From Methanoregula formicica SMSP (GTDB lineage Archaea > Halobacteriota > Methanomicrobia > Methanomicrobiales > Methanospirillaceae): a stretch of DNA of 64,000 nt. How positions within the stretch are numbered: the first letter of the stretch is position 1; each line of letters starts with the position of its first letter. Where the stretch lies: NCBI RefSeq assembly GCF_000327485.1, contig NC_019943.1:1488001-1552000 (forward strand), given 5' to 3'. Both the position numbers and the translations under genes were made by a program. Below are positions 8,682 to 18,130 of the stretch, piece after piece. Below the pieces are notes generated by a model that had not been told where the DNA came from, ran no database searches, and worked only from the letters and a program-made list of their open reading frames with translations.

Positions 8682-9081
8682 CTTCTTTTGCCTCCCGTTT
8701 TCAGGTGTGCGACGTCATCTCAGATCATCCATAAGATTTGAATTCAAACCAAAACATTCCTAAAATGCCGGATAACCGGTTTCCTGTGTCGGGGTTCGCC
8801 CCTTTTCCCTGCTCTGGAGAAATCATTCGAATTCGGCCCTCTCCGGATTCGTGAGTATGACCCCGCCTGTCGAACAAGATGTTTCCCATAGATTTCTCTG
8901 CACATCATGTTCCACGGGGCGATAGTCGGGAGACCCCGGGCGCCCATAGTTCCATCGCAATCCAATACTATTCCTTGCAGTTTTTCTCCAGAGCATATTT
9001 TTAAAAAAAATGCCTTGATAAAAAGGATCGTGTGGATCGTTCTGGTTCCCATGATTCGTGCCAGCGGATGCTGCGAAAAAA
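8682..9081. other. intergenic stretch with no supported gene
   Basis: Two overlapping minus-strand frames cross this region but have no motif or start signal and read as random, low-hydrophobicity, Arg/Pro-rich sequence. An AT-rich patch (TATTTTTAAAAAAAATGCC, about 8996-9014) might contain promoter or terminator elements. Nothing further is seen. Confidence 0.5.
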
Positions 9082-10647
9082 TTACGCAGAGGCCCGGGTA
9101 AATGCCCCGCTCCGCCCGGGCGCCTCGTAGCGCGTGAACCATACACCGGTTGCATGTGCACTGGTTCCTGCGCTGAACTTCACGAGGATCCCCGAGATCT
9201 CTTCGCTGAAGGTGTCCCCGTCATACGGCAGAAGGGCAAACGGCGTCGTGCTGTGGCCCGGCGGGTATACCTGGAGTTTACCGGACTCTTCCACGACCCT
9301 GGCCGTGCCGTAATAATCCTGCGTGTACGAGCCGGTGTAATACTTCAGGTCGCGGGGAGGCTGCGGGTTCACCGGTTTCTGCACCGGTTCTGGGAAATGG
9401 GTGTCAAACCATGCCTGCAGTTCCTGCTGTGCCACGGCATACCAGTCCTTCCCTATTCTGCCATTGTAGTACAGGTCGTTCCAGGCATTGCTGAGGCTCC
9501 CTGCCACGACATTGCCTTCCGGGAATTTGTTGGTTAAGACAACGAGCGCCATCTTCTCTTCGGGCCAGACCGTGATGATCGTGGCAGTGCCCTGCGAGAA
9601 CATCCCATCCTTCTCGATACGGCTGCGGCCGCCGTCAAGGAAGGTGTTCCAGCCCATGCCGGAACCCATCATCCCGGTCCCTGAATAACTCCTGATAAAC
9701 TGTGGCGTGTGGGACTCCTTAAGGGCGCTGGCATTGACAACCTGTTTCCCGTCAAGGGACCCGCCGTTTGCCTGAAAGCGGGCGTACCGTACCATGTCAT
9801 TGATGGTGGAACTCACGCCACCAGCTGGGGAGTTTATGTCATCGTCCACGGGCGGCCCGGCAACCGGAGTCCCCTCGTGCATCGGGTACAGCTCCACGCG
9901 GTCCGGCGATGCGGTAAAGTCACTGAACCGTGCGCTCGTGTTATACATGCCGGCCGGGATGAAGATCCGTTCGGCAACAAGATCCTCATAGGGTTTACCC
10001 GCTTTCATCGCAGCGGTCACTCCCGCGATCGTGATCCCGATATTGGAATAGGCATATGATGAGCGGAAACCCCCGAGTCCGAGGTACGGAAGCCTGTCCA
10101 TGATCTCCTGCCGGGAGTATTTCAGGTCATTCTGGAGATCGTCGGCACCGTACTCCGGCAGGCCCGAGCGGTGCGAGAGGAGATCCCGGAACGTGACGTG
10201 CTGCGTGACGTACGGGTCGGAGAGCCTGAACGCAGGATTCACTGACACGATCGTATCGTCCCACGAAAGTTCGCCGTTCCCGACCATCTCTGCGATCATG
10301 GTCCCGGTCACGGACTTGGAGATGGACGCGAGCTGGAACCGGGTGTCCGGCCCGACCGGCTCGTTCGTGGTGACGTTCTTTACACCGAAGGTCCGGAGGT
10401 AGATGACCTTGTCATCCCTGACAATGGCAACCGCCATTCCCACGACACCGCTCTGGCTGAAGGTCTTCTCTGCATAAGCATCGAACTGCGGGACGAGCGT
10501 TGCGGTATCTGCTGTTGCGGACGTTTTTGCAGGTGTGCCGGCTGTTGTCGGAGCCTGCGGCTGGACAGACGCCTGTTGCGTGCACCCGGCTGCGAGAACG
10601 GCAGCGCATACAAGCACAATGAGAACATAGTGACGGCTTACCTGCAT
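9082..10647 (-). CDS. secreted serine hydrolase (class C beta-lactamase/PBP4* fold), lipoprotein
   Basis: The 521-residue precursor has a signal peptide with lipobox LAAGC (Cys22), a Thr/Pro-rich linker, and a beta-lactamase-like serine hydrolase domain from about residue 50 to 390. The nucleophile motif SxxK is S108-I-S-K111 within FQLASISKSVTG; the YxN motif is Y-S-N in YAYSNIGITIAG; HRSGLPEYG and GGVSSTINDMVRYARF are further family blocks. A C-terminal beta-rich extension (DLKYYTGSYTQDYYGTARVV) resembles the lipocalin-like tail found in many such enzymes. It probably acts outside the cell on an ester or peptide. A true antibiotic lactamase role is not implied. Confidence 0.88.
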   Translation of the reverse strand: MQVSRHYVLIVLVCAAVLAAGCTQQASVQPQAPTTAGTPAKTSATADTATLVPQFDAYAEKTFSQSGVVGMAVAIVRDDKVIYLRTFGVKNVTTNEPVGPDTRFQLASISKSVTGTMIAEMVGNGELSWDDTIVSVNPAFRLSDPYVTQHVTFRDLLSHRSGLPEYGADDLQNDLKYSRQEIMDRLPYLGLGGFRSSYAYSNIGITIAGVTAAMKAGKPYEDLVAERIFIPAGMYNTSARFSDFTASPDRVELYPMHEGTPVAGPPVDDDINSPAGGVSSTINDMVRYARFQANGGSLDGKQVVNASALKESHTPQFIRSYSGTGMMGSGMGWNTFLDGGRSRIEKDGMFSQGTATIITVWPEEKMALVVLTNKFPEGNVVAGSLSNAWNDLYYNGRIGKDWYAVAQQELQAWFDTHFPEPVQKPVNPQPPRDLKYYTGSYTQDYYGTARVVEESGKLQVYPPGHSTTPFALLPYDGDTFSEEISGILVKFSAGTSAHATGVWFTRYEAPGRSGAFTRASA

Positions 10648-10885
10648 GATGGAACACGCGGATTTTATTTTGAGACCTCATAAACGTAGTGATTTTTTCG
10701 CATCCACTTCAGGGCCGGTTCAGCAATCCCGGTACGAACCCGCACATGCCGTTACGTCCGGATTTACCGAAGAGCGGATGGTTGTGCAAATCACCGGCAA
10801 CTGCATGAGCATCAGGACAAAACTCCCCGTAACCTGCCGGTATTCCGGCTCGTTCAATGTAAAAAGAGGAGCGTATTATGGGGGC

Positions 10886-11662
10886 TTATTTCCGCCCTTT
10901 TTTCACTTTTTCCCGGATATAGATGATCTTCCCGCTCTGGTCCTTTGACTGCCGTTCGTCGACTTCGAACAGCCCAAGCGACTGGATCAGGTCGAAGAAC
11001 TTCCGGAACCCGTAGTTGCGTGCATCGAACTCGGGGCTCTTTTTCTGGAGGTTGCTGCCGACAAGCCCCAGCTCCGCCCAGCCTTTGTCATCCGAGGAGT
11101 CTTCGATACTGCTCCGAAGCAGCCGCAGGAACCGGGGATCGTTTTTCACGGTGCTGATGCCGGTGATCTCCGGCCGGGCCTCTCCCGACGTCGTGGGCGT
11201 ATCGGCAGCCCGCAGGATTTCCGTATAGATGAATTTGTCGCAGGCATCGACAAAGGGTTTGGGCGTCCGCTTCTCCCCAAAGCCGTACACAATCAGGCCC
11301 GATTCGCGGATCCGGGACGCAAGGCGGGTGAAGTCGCTGTCGCTTGAGACGATACAGAACCCGTCAACATTGCCCGCGTGGAGCAGGTCCATCGCATCGA
11401 TGATCATCGCGCTGTCCGTGGCATTCTTTCCCGAAGAATAATTGAACTGCTGGATCGGGACGATGGAATGCGACAGGAGGACATCCTTCCAGGGCTGGAG
11501 CTGGGGCGTTGTCCAGTTGCCATAGATCCGTTTCACGGAAGCGATGCCGTATTTCGCAACTTCATCCAGGAGGTTCTTGATGATGCTTGCCTGTGCATTG
11601 TCGGCATCGATCAGGACCGCCAGTTTTCTCTGGCGTTCTTGCGGCTGGTACGAGTAATCCAT
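10886..11662 (-). CDS. NYN-domain ribonuclease-like protein with C-terminal LOTUS/OST-HTH domain
   Basis: The protein (258 aa from the ATG at 11662) starts with a NYN domain: LAVLIDADNAQASIIKNLLD, KRIYGNWTT, GKNATDSAMIIDAMDLLHAG and DGFCIVSSDSDFTRLASRIR. The conserved Asp residues (IDADN, TDSAMIIDAMD, SSDSDFT) are the metal-binding acids of this PIN-like nuclease fold. A LOTUS/OST-HTH-like domain follows (FLRLLRSSIEDSSDDKGWAE, then LVGSNLQKKSPEFDARNYGF), which binds RNA in related proteins. An alternative ATG at 11689 would add nine residues; neither start has a clear ribosome site. This domain pair is widespread and points to RNA processing. Confidence 0.87.
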   Translation of the reverse strand: MDYSYQPQERQRKLAVLIDADNAQASIIKNLLDEVAKYGIASVKRIYGNWTTPQLQPWKDVLLSHSIVPIQQFNYSSGKNATDSAMIIDAMDLLHAGNVDGFCIVSSDSDFTRLASRIRESGLIVYGFGEKRTPKPFVDACDKFIYTEILRAADTPTTSGEARPEITGISTVKNDPRFLRLLRSSIEDSSDDKGWAELGLVGSNLQKKSPEFDARNYGFRKFFDLIQSLGLFEVDERQSKDQSGKIIYIREKVKKGRK

Positions 11663-11970
11663 TGATTGACAGTATGCATGCGACTTCATAAAGATATAGC
11701 GGGATAGCTGCGGGAGGCCGGGTTTTTTGCATCGCGGGAACCGGGAAGGGCTTACGCCAGCCCCGGTGTCCCCGGACCTGCGGAGTATGTTATAACAGTT
11801 CCAATTGTTGCTGCGATTAAGAGGCGCTCCCTCGTTTACCACAATAAACCGGTACGATAGTGCGAACAGCGACTAATGGGCAAATACCTGGAGATCCGGA
11901 GGATTCCTGTTATTCAACAAGGGACGTAAAATCTCATCTAATCCATAAATTTATGGTATCAGACTTGTAG

Positions 11971-12321
11971 ATGCAAGGGTATCCCATGTTGAAGCATATC
12001 TCGTATCGTCTTGGCATGGACGGGGGACTCTATATCGGCATCTCGCTTGGTGCTGTAGCCGCCGCTGTTTTAATCCTGCTCCTTGTTCTTATCTTCCCCG
12101 CCAGTCCTTCACTGGTGCTTGCTGTCACCGCGGCAATCATTGTGTCCGGGATCCTGCTTGCCGGTTGCATTCTCTGGCTCCAGAATGTACGGAAAAAGTC
12201 CACCGATATCCTCTGCACATGCCGGTACCGCAGTTCCCTGTACACGTTTTGCCGGGAATGCGCCCTGAAGGAAACCTGTACGGCACCCGCAGGGGGAACG
12301 GAAGCGGGAAAAGACAAGTGA
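11971..12321 (+). CDS. small two-helix membrane protein with cysteine-rich tail
   Basis: The 116-residue product has two long hydrophobic segments (YIGISLGAVAAAVLILLLVL and LVLAVTAAIIVSGILLAGCI) and a C-terminal soluble tail with CTCRYRSSLYTFCRECALKE, where four or five cysteines could hold a metal. A second ATG at 11986 follows an AAGGGT and may be the true start. A TATA-like AAATTTATGG lies just upstream. No family is recognised. The prepilin gene begins 10 nt downstream, so the two probably share a transcript. Confidence 0.62.
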   Translation: MQGYPMLKHISYRLGMDGGLYIGISLGAVAAAVLILLLVLIFPASPSLVLAVTAAIIVSGILLAGCILWLQNVRKKSTDILCTCRYRSSLYTFCRECALKETCTAPAGGTEAGKDK

Positions 12322-12331
12322 CTATGGATAG

Positions 12332-13402
12332 ATGTCCCCTATGCCCGTGAACAAAAACCGTTTCCATAATACTGGTCACACCTCCTGCCAAAACGATGAC
12401 GGAGTGAGTGCGCTTCTGGGAGTCATCCTGATGATCGCTCTTGTTGTCAGCCTGACCGGAATTTTATCAGGCTTTTTTCTGGGTTTTATGATGCCTGTCC
12501 AGAAGACAGTGTACCTTATAGCTGATGCACAGTATTCCCAGAAGAACGGCAGTCCCCTGATCACGCTTTCCCACCAGGGTGGAGAAGCTCTCCCGCTGTC
12601 CGGTCTGGGTCCTGCCTCAATTCAGGTTGTTTCCAGCAGTGGCAGCCAGACCGCTCAGCCGGATCCTTCGGGCCTTGTCTGGAAACCCGGCATGACCCTG
12701 TATATTGCAAGAACTTCGGCCGGATATACGGTAACCAATGATGTGAACAGGATTCCTGCCTCACCCCTGGAATTTCCCGGGGGTCAGACCATCGTATCCA
12801 TCGTTGACTCCTCAAACACCATGCTGATTTACAGCAAAACGCTCCAGATACCGGTACCCCTGTCGAACGTAACCACCAGCCAGACAGTAGCTTATTCTCT
12901 TGTGTCCAATAGCACTACCACCACGATTCCTTCATCAACAAGTACTCCAACGCCAACGGCTACGGTATCCGAGGTTCCCACTTCCAGCGTTACCGCTTCC
13001 CCAACAGCAACCCAGTCACCAGTAGAGACAACAAACACTACAGCCTCGCCAACGGCAACGTCTACTTCCGTCCCGACAACCAATACCACAGCCACGCTGA
13101 CAACTACAACAACTCCCACGCCGACCGCGATAAGTACCCGGACAATAACCGTGATCTGGTCTCCCTCCGCATCGGGATATGGATCCCTGTCTCCTCCGAC
13201 AAAACTGGCGAATTCCGCGGAAGTCATAGTTCCCCGGGGAAGCAGCAAGACCATCTATTATGTTCCAAATGCAAACGTTTCGGTCCGGACCATCACGCTG
13301 GATGGAACAAAGGTATACACCGGATCATCGATAGGAACCACGGTATCCTACACCGTAACAAACATCGTTGAGGATCGTACCCTGATTGCAACATTCGGCT
13401 GA
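12332..13402 (+). CDS. archaeal type IV prepilin-like surface protein
   Basis: The N-terminus carries a class III (prepilin) signal: a charged leader ending NDDG, then VSALLGVILMIALVVSLTGI and an extended hydrophobic helix, as in archaeal pilins of the Pilin_N family that are cut by an EppA-like peptidase. The rest (to 356 aa) is a beta-rich ectodomain, a Thr/Ser/Pro-rich linker (about residues 190-275, with repeated TPTPTAT and TNTTASPTAT patterns likely to be glycosylated) and a small C-terminal beta domain (TITVIWSPSASGYGSLSPPT...). Alternative ATG at 12341. It is likely a minor pilin or adhesin. Confidence 0.75.
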   Translation: MSPMPVNKNRFHNTGHTSCQNDDGVSALLGVILMIALVVSLTGILSGFFLGFMMPVQKTVYLIADAQYSQKNGSPLITLSHQGGEALPLSGLGPASIQVVSSSGSQTAQPDPSGLVWKPGMTLYIARTSAGYTVTNDVNRIPASPLEFPGGQTIVSIVDSSNTMLIYSKTLQIPVPLSNVTTSQTVAYSLVSNSTTTTIPSSTSTPTPTATVSEVPTSSVTASPTATQSPVETTNTTASPTATSTSVPTTNTTATLTTTTTPTPTAISTRTITVIWSPSASGYGSLSPPTKLANSAEVIVPRGSSKTIYYVPNANVSVRTITLDGTKVYTGSSIGTTVSYTVTNIVEDRTLIATFG

Positions 13403-13550
13403 AGCCAGATACCTTTTTCCCGGCATTCAGATGAAAAGAGGAACACCGTATGAGCAGGATTTCCCCGGTATGGCCAGTGCCTTTCTAAAAATCCAGACCG
13501 GTGAAACCAAAACGCAACCGTTAATCTGCCAGCGCCCGGAATACCGGTAT

Positions 13551-13886
13551 ATGCCAAAAAAACGGATGTACGTCTGCCCGATCGAGGCCGCAATGGACGT
13601 GATTGGCGGGAAATGGAAACCGCACATCCTCTGGAAGATCAAGGACGCCCCGCTCCGGTTTGGGGCTATCCAGGAGAAACTGCCGGCGATCTCCCAGAAG
13701 ATGCTCACCCGCCAGCTCCGGGCCCTTGAAGCAGACAGCCTGGTCTCCCGCACGGAGTATCCCGGCATGCCCCCCCGGGTCGAGTATGCCCTGACGGAAC
13801 GCGGGCAGAGCGTCATCCCGATCCTCTCATCCCTGAAAGACTGGGCGGATGAGGAACTGGCAGACCAGATCAACGAGCACGAGTGA
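13551..13886 (+). CDS. HxlR-family winged-helix transcriptional regulator
   Basis: The product (111 aa from ATG 13551) matches the HxlR family end to end: an N-terminal Cys in MYVCPIEAAMDVIGGKWKPH, the helix-turn-helix RFGAIQEKLPAISQKMLTRQ, and the wing LVSRTEYPGMPPRVEYALTE followed by a dimerisation helix. HxlR proteins sense reactive aldehydes or redox signals through the N-terminal Cys and usually control adjacent oxidoreductase genes. The open frame extends upstream, but the family length supports the ATG used. The nearby aldo/keto reductase (14714) is a conceivable target, by position only. Confidence 0.9.
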   Translation: MPKKRMYVCPIEAAMDVIGGKWKPHILWKIKDAPLRFGAIQEKLPAISQKMLTRQLRALEADSLVSRTEYPGMPPRVEYALTERGQSVIPILSSLKDWADEELADQINEHE

Positions 13887-13977
13887 CCGGAACGAGCCCA
13901 TCGCCGCATCAGGGTCTGGAATTCTCTTTTTTGGATTTTTAAAAAATCAAAAAAAAAGGAGCCGGTAATTCCAAAAA

Positions 13978-14478
13978 TTATTCCCGGACCCCATTCCACG
14001 TGAGCGCTGAACCGGCAAGTTCACTCTTGTTTACCGCGTGTACCCACCGGCCGGTGAATGATCTCTTGTTCTCTGACAGTTCAAAGACGAAGAACCCGGT
14101 ATCGTCATCGCTTTCCGCATAGGTCCCGACCAGGGTATTTCCCTGTACTGTGGCGTTGAGGGACCCGGTAAAATTGCCCACGCCGGGATAGGTGTAACGG
14201 TAGTTCCCGGTCACGTCCGTTCCCGCCTGAGCAAGGTGCAGAATCGAAACCGTGCTGTTGCCGTCTTTTTCAAGCCAGGTCGAATTCCATGTCCCGGCCC
14301 ATGGCAGGGTCTCCGGTGAGGGAGGGGCAGTTGTGGTTGCGATAGCCGGGGATTCAACGGGTGCAGCCGTGGCAGCAGGTGAGGGCGTTGTGGCCGGGGC
14401 AGAGCCCGTGCAGCCGGACGCGGCCAGCATCACACAGAGGGTGCCGGCCAGGATAAGAACAAGGGTTTTTCTCATCAT
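13978..14478 (-). CDS. secreted lipoprotein with beta-rich domain
   Basis: The 166-residue precursor begins MMRKTLVLILAGTLCVMLAA with lipobox ASGC, then an Ala/Pro/Thr linker and a compact domain (WAGTWNSTWLEKDGNSTVSI, ILHLAQAGTDVTGNYRYTYP, GSLNATVQGNTLVGTYAESD, RSFTGRWVHAVNK). The repeated G-T-W, V-T-G-N-Y and L-x-G-T-Y patterns are typical of small beta-barrel secreted domains in methanogens. GGAG lies just upstream; the second ATG at 14475 has better spacing. The ligand is unknown. Confidence 0.75.
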   Translation of the reverse strand: MMRKTLVLILAGTLCVMLAASGCTGSAPATTPSPAATAAPVESPAIATTTAPPSPETLPWAGTWNSTWLEKDGNSTVSILHLAQAGTDVTGNYRYTYPGVGNFTGSLNATVQGNTLVGTYAESDDDTGFFVFELSENKRSFTGRWVHAVNKSELAGSALTWNGVRE

Positions 14479-14713
14479 GATCTCCGTACTATCTTCCCGG
14501 TAGTTTTTATGCCTGCTGCAGTGAGAATGACCGGGGGTATCATCATCGCGGGGCAGATCTATCTGCCAGCGAAAAGAATGTGATCACGATGCAGGGCCGG
14601 AGGCGGTACCCTCCGATAATCCAGGTCGATGAACGGCCCCCTTCCTGACATTTTTGTCCCTGTTCCCTTTATCGTCCAGCGAAGTCTTCGTTAATCTGGA
14701 GATTGGTGAGAGA

Positions 14714-15873
14714 ATGCTGTACAGGAAGTTCCCGCGGGCCGGTGAGGATGTCTCGATCCTCGGTTTCGGGCGCATGCGGCTGCCGGTCGAGGCAGGCCAG
14801 CAGGCCGGAGGAAAGATCGATGTGCCGCAGGCGACCCAGATGATCCGCACGGCCATCGACGCCGGAGTCAATTACATTGATACGGCCTACCCGTACCACA
14901 ACGGGGAGAGCGAGGTTGTTGTCGGAAAGGCGCTGGAAGGTGGGTACCGCGACCGGGTCTTCATTGCCACCAAGCTCCCGAGCTGGCTTGTCACTGGCCG
15001 GGAGGACATGGACAAGTTCCTTGACGAGCAGCTCGCCCGGCTCGGAACCGACCATATCGATTTCTATCTCCACCACGGGCTCGGCGCCGAGACATGGGAG
15101 AACCTTTCCCGGCTTGGCGTCCTTGAATTCCTTGACAGTGCCCGGGCTGACGGCCGGATCCGTCACCCGGCGTTCTCCTTCCACGACCCGTTCTCCGTGT
15201 TCAAAGAGATTGTCGATTCCTATGAGTGGACCTTTGCCCAGGTCCAGTACAACTACATGGACGAGCAGTTCCAGGCCGGCGCACGCAGGGCGTGAAGTAC
15301 GCTGCAGAACGGGGCCTTGGGATCGTTGTCATGGAACCGCTCCGGGGCGGCCTCCTCTCCGGCGACGTCCCCGCCATCCACCAGCATCTCATCAATGCCC
15401 CGGTCCGGCGCACGCCGTCGGAATGGGGGCTCCGCTGGGTCTGGAACCACCCGGAGGTCACGGTCGTGCTCTCCGGCATGAATGCGATGGAGCAGGTCCG
15501 GGAGAACCTTGCCACTGCAGAACAGGGCGTGGCGAATTCGCTCTCGCCCGGAGATCTTGCCGTTATCGAAACACTGCGGGACACGTTTGCCTCCCGCGTG
15601 AAGATCCCCTGCACCGGCTGCCGGTACTGCATGCCGTGCGAGAACGGCGTGGACATTCCCTCGTGCTTCATGTATTACAACCAGGCATACACTTACGAGG
15701 CAAAGGAGAAAGCACAAGGCGTGTACTTCTGGGCCCTCAATGGTTCGTTCGCCGGGGGCGTGCCGGGGTATGCATCCTGCTGTGTTGAGTGCGGGGAGTG
15801 CGAGGAGAAATGCCCGCAGCATTTTCCCATCCGGGAATACCTGCACGAGGTTAGTGAATTTTTCGGGAAATGA
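14714..15873 (+). pseudogene. aldo/keto reductase with C-terminal 4Fe-4S domain, frameshifted
   Basis: The first frame, from ATG 14714 after a GGTGA site, encodes the aldo/keto reductase barrel start (FGRMRLPVE, AIDAGVNYIDTAYPYHNGES with the catalytic Asp and Tyr, and FIATKLPSW). It ends at TGA 15293-15295 after MDEQFQAGARRA. The rest continues in another frame from about 15285: VKYAAERGLGIVVMEPLRGG, then PSEWGLRWVWNHPEVTVVLS and a ferredoxin-like tail with CTGCRYCMPC and CCVECGECEEKCP. A GC dinucleotide added near 15279-15284 would explain the shift (QAG-TQGVKYAAERG expected). Restored, it is a family member of about 385 residues. It is either a genuine recent frameshift or a sequence error, since the remainder looks intact. 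Confidence 0.85.
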
Positions 15874-15891
15874 AAAAACTGAGGTAGTACC

Positions 15892-16101
15892 ATGCCAGTA
15901 ATCACGATTGATCTATGGAAAGTAACCCCTGAAGTGAAAGCAGAACTGATCGAGAAACTGACCAGGACCGCGTCGGAGATCACAAAACTTCCGCCGCCTG
16001 CATTTTTCGTCTATGTCCGGGAGTATCCGCTCGACGCGATCGGCACGGGCGGAGTCCCGCTCGCGCAGCAGAACCTGCCGCCGCATGCGCCAAAGGAATA
16101 A
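15892..16101 (+). CDS. 4-oxalocrotonate tautomerase-like protein
   Basis: The 69-residue product starts MPVITIDLWKVTPEVKAELI, the hallmark of tautomerase-superfamily enzymes in which Pro2 becomes the N-terminal catalytic base after Met removal. The following helix (EKLTRTASEITKLPPPAFFV) and strand (YVREYPLDAIGTGG) match the family. It starts 18 nt after the aldo/keto reductase, with GAGGTAG as ribosome site, so they probably share a transcript. The substrate cannot be told from sequence. Confidence 0.88.
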   Translation: MPVITIDLWKVTPEVKAELIEKLTRTASEITKLPPPAFFVYVREYPLDAIGTGGVPLAQQNLPPHAPKE

Positions 16102-16345
16102 CAATCCCTTTTACCGGTCCCGCTCTGGCAGTGGTTAAGCGGCTGTTGCAGTGCAGCAGATTTCCTGGTGGGTGGGGGCCCTGCCCCGGACCCTGGAGAT
16201 GAGTACGCGGCGGGTAATGGAATATCGCTCTCATCAACATAGTAACAATTTTATATGCGGATGCCTATGACTTCAGCTATACAAAGCTGCAATCACTCCG
16301 GCATCTGTCGTCATTAAAAAATTACACCGGAATGGGAGATTCAAA

Positions 16346-17059
16346 ATGAAGAATATCTCAATGAACGTGTTGCCCGTGTTCCTGTTCCTTGTTCTGTTTA
16401 TCATCGTTGGCGGCTGCATAACCAAAACAACCGACAACGACAACAGCGGCATGAGCGGACCTTCGGGTCAGGTCGTGAGCGCCAATCCGGGCACACTGAA
16501 CGTTCCCGACGTGGAAACCACAGTTTCCGGGATCTCAGGGCCGGGATCCGAAGACGTGAATTATTTTTCAGACGGGAAAGATTTTCCCCTTACTCGTGAG
16601 CAGATCCTGAAACACCTGAGGACGGCCAATGAGGTTGCCAAGGAAGCGAAGGCAGCCGGCCATCACCCCTTTGGCGCAGTGCTTGTGGCGCCGGATGGCG
16701 AGACGGTGCTGATGAAACAGGGAAACATGGGGGGTCTCTCGCATGCCGAAACAGAGCTCTCGCGGCGGGCGTCTCTGCAATACGATCCTGATTACCTGTG
16801 GAATTGCACCCTGGTGACGACGTTTGAACCGTGCGCTATGTGCTCCGGGAACATCTACTGGGCCAATATCGGAAATATGGCCTATGGCGCTCCGGAAACC
16901 ACGTTGAAGAACCTGACCGGCGCAAGCAAGAGCAATCCCACGATGAACCTGCCGTCCCGCACGGTCTTTGCGGCGGGGCAGAAGCCTATCCGGGTGGCGG
17001 GCCCCTTTCCGGAACTGGAAGACGAACTGGTTGCCCCCCACAGGGACTTCTGGAAATGA
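16346..17059 (+). CDS. exported nucleoside/cytidine-type deaminase, lipoprotein
   Basis: The 237-residue product begins with a signal peptide ending in a lipobox (FIIVGGC), then a Gly/Ser/Thr linker, and from about residue 75 a deaminase of the cytidine/guanine/tRNA-adenosine class. The zinc and catalytic residues are present: H133-A-E135 in SHAETELSRRAS, and P162-C163-A-M-C166 in FEPCAMCSGNIYWANIG. The block HHPFGAVLVAPDG before the active site and YGAPETTLKNLTG after it are also typical. Such enzymes are normally cytoplasmic; here the enzyme should face outside, suggesting nucleoside or base salvage at the cell surface. It is transcribed alone; a T-rich tract follows. Confidence 0.88.
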   Translation: MKNISMNVLPVFLFLVLFIIVGGCITKTTDNDNSGMSGPSGQVVSANPGTLNVPDVETTVSGISGPGSEDVNYFSDGKDFPLTREQILKHLRTANEVAKEAKAAGHHPFGAVLVAPDGETVLMKQGNMGGLSHAETELSRRASLQYDPDYLWNCTLVTTFEPCAMCSGNIYWANIGNMAYGAPETTLKNLTGASKSNPTMNLPSRTVFAAGQKPIRVAGPFPELEDELVAPHRDFWK

Positions 17060-17062
17060 AAC

Positions 17063-17101
17063 CTGCTGTAATCTTTTTTTAAAAAATTATTTCCTTTTTT
17101 T
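17063..17101 (+). terminator. T-rich termination region after the deaminase
   Basis: Two T tracts (TTTTTTT and TTTTTTT, separated by an A-rich stretch) directly follow the deaminase stop codon, as expected for intrinsic archaeal termination. Confidence 0.5.
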
Positions 17102-17441
17102 GCCCGGGCAACGTATCATTTCTCCCCCGGCTTTTCTTTACAATCTGTTGTCTGGTTGTAATTCTTTCCTGATCGGTCCGGTGATTTTATCTCCGGACAA
17201 CTTACCTGGGTAAGGTGGTATCCCCTGTTGGCGAAATCCTCTTTTTTATGGATAGCTTTTCATTGAGGCAGCCCCGGAATCCCTCAGGGCCGGTGCGGGC
17301 GGAAGGGGTGCGGGCAGAGCGCCCGGTCCACATAATGCGGGTGGAAGATCCGGGGCGGGGGATGTATGCAAAGTGCCCGTGCAGCAACCGGTCAACAGGA
17401 TCAGAAAAAACAGGCGACCTGCTCTCGCGTGCAGGAGCCTT
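17102..17441. other. intergenic stretch with no supported gene
   Basis: A plus-strand frame of about 90 codons crosses this stretch, but it has no ribosome site and reads as Arg/Gly/Pro-rich shadow sequence. I see no repeat or RNA structure here. Confidence 0.45.
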
Positions 17442-17921
17442 TCACCTCAGGGCATTATGTGACCGGCATGCAACGTATTCAGCCACCAGGTAATAATTCC
17501 CCAGGTCCTCTTTATCCAGCCCGCGGAACGCGAAGAGTTCGTCCCACAGGAGGCTGCTCCCCTCGACCATGAAGTACGCGGAGTAGAGTTCGACTGCACC
17601 GATAATGGCCCTTCCCCGGAACATCTCATCCTGGGTTTCATACAGGTGTTTTCCCGTCCCGGTATTTTCCATGACAAAACCCTGCACCTCAGGAGTTGTC
17701 CCTGCCGGCATCTTTCGTGCGTGGCACTCGTTTGAGAGAATATTGTCTTTGACAACATCGCGCAGGGCGTCCGAGGTCAGTTCCCGCACGGGATATTTGC
17801 CGGTGAGATACGCGAGGATCTCGGGACCGGTTTTTTTGTTGGGCTGAAGCAGGGACCGGTACGTCTTTGCCGTTTCCTTCCACGTGCTGACCAGTTCCGG
17901 GGTGACTTTTCGGGCGAGCAT
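17442..17921 (-). CDS. unrecognised cytoplasmic protein
   Basis: The product (159 aa from ATG 17921; 174 from a TTG at 17966) has no signal peptide or membrane segment. Visible segments include KVTPELVSTWKETAKTYRSL, PEILAYLTGKYPVRELTSDA, a Cys/His pair in LSNECHARKMPAGTTPEVQG and a conserved-looking block ETQDEMFRGRAIIGAVELYS followed by GLDKEDLGNYYLVAEYVACR. The amino acid make-up is that of a normal globular helical protein, so the gene is likely real. I do not recognise the family. Confidence 0.65.
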   Translation of the reverse strand: MLARKVTPELVSTWKETAKTYRSLLQPNKKTGPEILAYLTGKYPVRELTSDALRDVVKDNILSNECHARKMPAGTTPEVQGFVMENTGTGKHLYETQDEMFRGRAIIGAVELYSAYFMVEGSSLLWDELFAFRGLDKEDLGNYYLVAEYVACRSHNALR

Positions 17922-18130
17922 TGGTACGTATGTTTGCGCCGGGAGGGGATAAAACGGATTTTTCAAAATGGGGGGTTGGGACTGCCCGGTACATGAAGGG
18001 AGATGCCCGTTATTTGTTGGTGATCGCTTTTCCTGCTGACGGATTGTTGCGTGCCTGAGGGGAGAGAGGGTGAGCGGTCAAATCCGGCACGCACACGCGG
18101 GTTTTTGAGATCGGGGCGCCATTGCTATGC

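Noticed and set aside
8744-9161. Two overlapping minus-strand frames before the serine hydrolase
   Set aside because: Arg/Gly/Pro-rich shadow-like composition, no start signals, and they overlap the end of the hydrolase gene.
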